DNA from: JBIICI01 sp044238935
Lineage (GTDB): Bacteria; Pseudomonadota; Alphaproteobacteria; Micavibrionales; Micavibrionaceae
Direction: 5' to 3'
Length of the DNA: 64,000 bases
NCBI GenBank assembly: GCA_044238935.1
Contig: JBIICI010000010.1
Span: 1 to 64,000 of the forward strand
Shown here: positions 60,243-64,000 of the stretch, in pieces
Numbering within the stretch: position 1 is the stretch's first letter
Layout of the letters: each line of letters begins with the position of its first letter
Program-made: the position numbers and the translations under genes
Notes under the pieces: model-generated
What the model was told of the DNA's origin: nothing
The model's database searches: none
What the model saw: the letters and a program-made list of their open reading frames with translations, nothing else

Positions 60243-62273
60243 CTACCCAAACCGTGACACAATAAACCACTGCGACCCATCGGATACCACCGTAATCGCA
60301 TCATAGCGATCCGCCAAAGTCTGCGTGGCTTGGTCTGCGCCGCTGCCGCCTTGTTCGGTGAGGGTGATGGGGTTGGTGGAGGTGTCGGTTTTTTTGATCG
60401 TGATGCGGCGGCCGATGGATTTTGTGGCATTTGCGGGGGGGAGTTGTGCATTTAATGCGCCGCCGAAGGAGGATAGCAAATACACATCCACCGCCATATC
60501 AATCGGATACAGCCCTGATCCGTCATAAAATCGTGTATTGCCCACGGATCGGTTGGATGCGATTACAAACCATTCCGCGCCGTTTGACATCATACAGACA
60601 TAATCATTCTCACTGCCCAAGAAATATAAGCTGCCATCGGGGCCGTTGCCGCTGACCTCGCCTACCGTGATGACGTTTTTGGAGGAATCGATTTTCTTGA
60701 CAACCATCCACGCCCCTGCGGCACTGGCGGCACTGGGCAGGTTCACGGTTAATGCGCCCCCAAAGGAGGATATAAGATGCACCGAATGCGATAAATCCAA
60801 AGTGCGCGTGCCGCTGGCATCCAGATATTCCGTATCATAACGCTGTAATTGCGCGGTTACGTCACTAATTTTGGTTTTATCAAATTTGTTTTTATAAGGA
60901 AATCCAGCGTTATAGGCGGTATATTGCCCGCCCGATAAATCCCAAATCGCCGCGCCGTCACTGGCGGATAAGAGATTATAGATTGACGTATCCAATGATC
61001 CCAACTCCAGCTTAATGTTGGGGACTTGGTTGTTGGATTCCGCATAGGGGTTAATCAACAGCGTCTTATTCGACCCCGCCCCCATCGTAAAGCAGGATTG
61101 CGCCGTTGCGCCGTTGACATTGCTTTCGCAATCGACAAAGGCATTATTGAATGATCCATGCTGCACATAAATCCCATGCCCCGATGTTGTTGCCCCTAAG
61201 GAATAGACGCGGCAGAGATGGAATTTATTGGCATTTGGCGTATCGCCTGCCCCGCTTTTGGTGAGGAATATGCCGTGAATTTTGGGTTGCGCGACCAAAA
61301 TATGATCGAAATTATTCCAATAGCATGGGTTGTTTGTGTTTTGATAGCCATCCAGCTGCACCCCAATATCACTGCCCCAAATCGTCAAATTGCTGATATT
61401 ATTTTGCACGCACGGCGATGTTGCGCCAAACAAAGACACGCCGATTTTGCCATTTTCAATCCGTAAATCACGCACCATACAATAAGATGCCGTAACATTG
61501 ATCGCATTAAACAGATTATTGGTGCATTTTATAATTGCGCCCTGCCCCGCACCGATCAGGCTTTTGCTCTCGGTTAATGTCAAGGGCGCGGAGATCAAAT
61601 ATGTTCCTGATGGCACATAGACATTCTTATGCGCCGCCAAGGCCTGTTGGATTGCCAACGTATCATTGGCGATCCCATTCCCAATCGCACCAAAATCCCG
61701 CACCGATACGACATCGGAGAGTTTATCGCTAACATTACGCGTGATCGCCCCTGATCCTGTTGCGGTAAAATTGGTCTGCGGTGATACAGATCCAATCGGC
61801 AACGCCACAGGATTGCCCTGCCCATCAAAGCCCAAAGCCATATTTTTGCGCTGATCGACACTGGGGAGGTTGGTCATCGCTGGGTTTTCATTGGGGTGGT
61901 ATCGCAGCATTGCGCCTTGATCGGCAGCTAATTGCTGGCTGATGGCCGTTAAGGCATCCAGTTCTGTATTGATGGCATTGGCGGAAAACAATCCCCCTTC
62001 GGTAAAATCCGTCAAACGCTGTACTTTCATCACACGTTTTAGGGTAATCACCACATTAGCCGTGGGCGGCGTAGCAAATGTCACACGACCCCCCGCACTT
62101 TGCCCTGTTCCCGTAACGCTATAGCCTTGGGTTTGCAGGGCAGCATTGAAAAAGACTTGTAAATCCGTGACCTCAAAAATAGGGAATGGAAAGATAAAAG
62201 CAGTCGTTGTGCCATCGCCCACATAACGAATAATTGGGGATATATCAGGCATTTTAATATGGCTATCAGTCAT
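60243..62273 (-). CDS. Tailspike/tail-fibre protein with T7-like head-binding domain
   Basis: This 676-residue protein has an N-terminal T7 gp17-like domain (about 1-150: YVGDGTTTAFIFPFPIFEVTDLQVFF, ITLKRVMKVQRLTDFTEGG). A beta-helix of the Pectate_lyase_3 superfamily follows (from about 185: VVSVRDFGAIGNGIANDTLAIQQALAAHKNVYVPSG). Near the C-terminus are two similar blocks, one from LDLSHSVHLISSFGGALTVNLPSA and one from YPIDMAVDVYLLSSFGGALNAQLPPA, probably a duplicated receptor-binding or trimerisation repeat. Beta-helix tailspikes bind or cleave surface glycans. GC is high (38 of 60 bases in 60301-60360). AAGGAA precedes the ATG. Confidence 0.88.
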   Translation of the reverse strand: MTDSHIKMPDISPIIRYVGDGTTTAFIFPFPIFEVTDLQVFFNAALQTQGYSVTGTGQSAGGRVTFATPPTANVVITLKRVMKVQRLTDFTEGGLFSANAINTELDALTAISQQLAADQGAMLRYHPNENPAMTNLPSVDQRKNMALGFDGQGNPVALPIGSVSPQTNFTATGSGAITRNVSDKLSDVVSVRDFGAIGNGIANDTLAIQQALAAHKNVYVPSGTYLISAPLTLTESKSLIGAGQGAIIKCTNNLFNAINVTASYCMVRDLRIENGKIGVSLFGATSPCVQNNISNLTIWGSDIGVQLDGYQNTNNPCYWNNFDHILVAQPKIHGIFLTKSGAGDTPNANKFHLCRVYSLGATTSGHGIYVQHGSFNNAFVDCESNVNGATAQSCFTMGAGSNKTLLINPYAESNNQVPNIKLELGSLDTSIYNLLSASDGAAIWDLSGGQYTAYNAGFPYKNKFDKTKISDVTAQLQRYDTEYLDASGTRTLDLSHSVHLISSFGGALTVNLPSAASAAGAWMVVKKIDSSKNVITVGEVSGNGPDGSLYFLGSENDYVCMMSNGAEWFVIASNRSVGNTRFYDGSGLYPIDMAVDVYLLSSFGGALNAQLPPANATKSIGRRITIKKTDTSTNPITLTEQGGSGADQATQTLADRYDAITVVSDGSQWFIVSRFG

Positions 62274-62317
62274 GGTTTTTTTCCTTTTGGTTTCGGTTTA
62301 AAATTCGCAATAAAAAA

Positions 62318-62341
62318 CCCCCTTATCGGGGGATAAGGGGG
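62318..62341 (-). terminator. Terminator upstream of the tailspike gene
   Basis: CCCCCTTATC (62318-62327), loop GGGG, GATAAGGGGG (62332-62341), then TTTTTTA on the minus strand. Strong 10-bp stem. It separates the tailspike from the small membrane-protein gene at 62370. Confidence 0.9.
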
Positions 62342-62369
62342 CAATATGGGGAATATGACTATCAATCAA

Positions 62370-62606
62370 TTAAGGCGCAGGATTTTGACGCACAGAAACC
62401 GGTTTTGAGTCCTCTTTTCCTTTATGATTATGGCTCTTGGCTTTTGATACAACGCCATTATAAGAGGGCGGCGTCTTATGATCCTCAATATGAGGCTTCG
62501 TTAAGCTCAAAGTTGCAGCATATGCAACCACAAAAAACAAAGCAGCATATGTTTTTGGGTCTTTTAAAATTTTATTTAGTTTATCTTTATCATCTATCAT
62601 CTTCAT
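62370..62606 (-). CDS. Small membrane protein of the phage-like block
   Basis: This 78-residue protein has a short polar N-terminus, one hydrophobic helix (about 18-36: TYAALFFVVAYAATLSLTK) and a His/Lys/Pro-rich basic tail. No family recognised. It is 11 bp downstream of the RlpA-like gene on the same strand and ends in front of a strong terminator, so the two form an operon. A phage envelope-associated function is possible. Confidence 0.5.
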   Translation of the reverse strand: MKMIDDKDKLNKILKDPKTYAALFFVVAYAATLSLTKPHIEDHKTPPSYNGVVSKAKSHNHKGKEDSKPVSVRQNPAP

Positions 62607-62617
62607 TCATCCTGTTT

Positions 62618-63028
62618 TCAATTTTTCTTTAAATTTTTAGGCTGCGATATAACAACGAGAGAAACCTTGGCAATACCACTAATCCCTAAATCGGCACCTG
62701 CCTTTTTTGATAAATCAATAATACGCCCACCAACATAAGGACCACGATCTGTAACCGTGACCTTAACAGATTTTTTTGTTTTGGGGTTTATGACTTTTAC
62801 AACCGTCCCGAAAGGCAGTGTTTTATGGGCAGCTGTCATTGCATATTGATTAAATCTCTTCCCATTTGCCATTAATCGACCCTGAAAACCTGGGCCATAC
62901 CAGCTGGCTATGCCTGATTGTCTAAAACTTGCCTCTGCGGCTAATGCAAAAGATCCCGTTAATGCCAAGACAGAAAGCCCTAACGACAAAACAGGATTGG
63001 GATTAAATATTTTGGATAATTTATTCAT
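62618..63028 (-). CDS. rlpA: RlpA-type double-psi beta-barrel lytic-transglycosylase-like protein
   Basis: This 136-residue protein has a signal peptide (about 1-30, ALAAEA cleavage) and a DPBB domain: GIASWYGPGFQGRLMANGKRFNQYAMTAAHKTLPFGT and VTVTDRGPYVGGRIIDLSKKAG, the RlpA catalytic Glu/Asp/His-type set. It lacks the SPOR domain of full-length RlpA and so is a short form. AGGAGAG lies before the ATG. It cleaves or binds denuded peptidoglycan in the family. Here it could be a host or a phage-linked cell-wall enzyme; neighbours are small unknown proteins. Confidence 0.85.
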   Translation of the reverse strand: MNKLSKIFNPNPVLSLGLSVLALTGSFALAAEASFRQSGIASWYGPGFQGRLMANGKRFNQYAMTAAHKTLPFGTVVKVINPKTKKSVKVTVTDRGPYVGGRIIDLSKKAGADLGISGIAKVSLVVISQPKNLKKN

Positions 63029-63106
63029 ATTCTTCTCTCCTGTTTTTTGATTTAATTTCTAAGTATAGCCAAACCAAATAAAAATGATGATAGGGTTTGA
63101 CCTTAT

Positions 63107-63164
63107 GACGTTATCCCGTGCGCGACACGGGATCCCCTGATTTATGGCGATCACAGAGATGACG
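63107..63164. repeat. Palindromic element, copy G (fragment)
   Basis: Hairpin ATCCCGTG-CGCGA-CACGGGAT is followed by TTTATGGCGATCACAGAGATGACG, a degenerate version of the second half. Terminal repeats are not evident. Confidence 0.5.
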
Positions 63165-63231
63165 CCTGTGCATTTAAATAGCAAAAAACACAATTAAAAT
63201 TATTTTGTTAACGCTACAAAAATTAAGGAAG

Positions 63232-63417
63232 TCAGCGCTTATTTTCCAAACCCTGCAAATATTGATCTACAGGATGAGGGTTTTCAGGACAATCCGCTGG
63301 AAAAGATTTTACCTTCCCAGTCCAATCCGGCGTGACGGATTTAAAAGGAATGCCAGATAAATAAAAAGAATTGGTAAGATTGTTAGATTGATTAGACACA
63401 GAATTTTCTTGTTCCAT
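63232..63417 (-). CDS. Small hypothetical protein, 61 residues
   Basis: An AGGAGAG Shine-Dalgarno sits before the ATG. The protein has a polar Asn/Ser/Gln-rich N-terminus (MEQENSVSNQSNNLTNSF) and a C-terminal part with PVDQYLQGLENKR. No known motif or membrane segment. It is one of three small, polar, phage-neighbour genes in this end of the window. Confidence 0.45.
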   Translation of the reverse strand: MEQENSVSNQSNNLTNSFYLSGIPFKSVTPDWTGKVKSFPADCPENPHPVDQYLQGLENKR

Positions 63418-63545
63418 TTTTACTCTCCTGTAATGTTATTTTTAATTGAGAAATATGTAATCGATCAAAAAACAAAAGTCAACATAAAAAATGTATAAAA
63501 AACATAAATATTGTTATTTATAATCGCTAAATAATTATCCAGCAC

Positions 63546-63570
63546 AAAAAACCCCGCGATAAGCGCGGGG
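63546..63570 (-). terminator. Terminator after the 62-residue gene
   Basis: CCCCGCG (63552-63558), short loop, CGCGGGG (63564-63570); the A run at 63546-63551 gives a T run on the minus strand. It is 23 bp past the stop codon of the small gene at 63593. Confidence 0.88.
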
Positions 63571-63592
63571 CGATAAGGATTTTATGTTAAAA

Positions 63593-63781
63593 TTATGACT
63601 TTGTAGGCGTATATGTAGATGATTTATGAAACTTATCGGCTTGAGTTGTTTTATTTACTTGACCTGCCTGACTTGCAGAATTTACTTGTTGTACAGGCGG
63701 GTTACTATTTTTACGGCTATTCGGATTTGCCTGTGCAATAAACGAAGCAAAAATAGATGGTTTTTGATTAACAGAAGACAT
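63593..63781 (-). CDS. Small hypothetical protein, 62 residues
   Basis: AGGGAG precedes the ATG and a strong terminator follows. The protein is Ser/Asn/Gln/Thr-rich without hydrophobic core (PNSRKNSNPPVQQVNSASQAGQVNKTTQ), which suggests disorder. No family recognised. Its well-defined ribosome binding site and terminator argue for real expression. Confidence 0.5.
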   Translation of the reverse strand: MSSVNQKPSIFASFIAQANPNSRKNSNPPVQQVNSASQAGQVNKTTQADKFHKSSTYTPTKS

Positions 63782-63863
63782 AGTTTTTAACTCCCTATAT
63801 GTTGTTTACTTGCACACGACAATAAAGCATAAATAATTTTATGTCAAGTTTAATTTTATAAAA

Positions 63864-64000
63864 TCAAAAGCGCGTCGCTCGCTCTAATCTCTGCCTCTCT
63901 AATAACTGCCCCGTTTGCAGCAAATTAATCTGTTTTTGCCCTGTAAAATCTTGATCTAAGGAAATTTGTCGCAAACGATCTATGTTTTCGCGTTTCTGTT
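63864..64000 (-). CDS. C-terminal end of an unidentified protein (cut by window edge)
   Basis: The minus strand reads about 45 residues ending INLLQTGQLLERQRLERATRF-stop (TGA at 63864-63866). It is charged and helical with repeated Leu-Glu/Gln-Arg heptads. It lies upstream of the tailspike block in the same direction, where T7-like phages carry internal virion protein genes. Identity unknown because the gene is truncated by the window. Confidence 0.5.
   Translation of the reverse strand, partial: QKRENIDRLRQISLDQDFTGQKQINLLQTGQLLERQRLERATRF

Overview
The window reads as chromosomal DNA of a low-GC, flagellated alphaproteobacterium. The grounds are a Rhodospirillales-style flagellin (N-terminus with SALDNPQNFF), the long isocitrate dehydrogenase typical of Rickettsia and Rhodospirillum relatives, a Pal/CpoB pair, a YraM/YraN/YraP neighbourhood, a CFA synthase next to DUF1365, and a CbbX-like AAA protein. 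I cannot place it more precisely by reading alone. A family of short TIR-bounded palindromic elements (seven copies seen) is scattered through intergenic DNA.

Bases 1-5172 are the end of an integrative element. A P4-type tyrosine integrase lies beside a tRNA-Val gene, followed by an unrecognised partner gene, an AlpA/excisionase-like HTH gene, a Toprim primase-like gene and a DUF3987 helicase/primase-like gene. Then come a cluster of iteron-like repeats and the tail of an IS5-type transposase. The element continues beyond the left edge.

Bases 5200-46154 are mostly housekeeping backbone: RluD, a GT4 glycosyltransferase, CpoB and Pal, a DolP-like BON lipoprotein, YraN, an LppC lipoprotein, DUF1365 (apparent CTG start), CFA synthase, a BI-1 membrane protein, MgtE, PBP1A, flagellin, GAPDH, transketolase and FolK/FolP. 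These are followed by an OtsA-like synthase with a PfkB kinase, a HAD phosphatase and a GNAT protein; then AAA/CbbX, ferredoxin-NADP reductase, TsaE, an aminotransferase, MurC, a degenerate Ser/Thr kinase with a membrane partner, BioB, CorC, AroB/AroK, Icd and NhaA.

Bases 46178-64000 are accessory and mosaic. Late genes of a T7-like phage lie on the minus strand in T7-like order (tailspike; possible small terminase; T7 gp19-like large terminase; membrane/coiled-coil protein, SleB-type hydrolase and 3TM holin). They are separated by non-phage genes of lower GC: a QueC-like/glycosyltransferase/PIG-L/FkbM operon, a GH1 glucosidase with an SGNH hydrolase, a HAD phosphatase with an inositol-monophosphatase-like protein, and an agmatine-deiminase homologue whose catalytic Cys is Ser. 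Several strong hairpins separate these blocks. The best candidates for something undescribed are the QueC-like operon, the dispersed phage module, the Cys-to-Ser deiminase and the pseudokinase/membrane pair.
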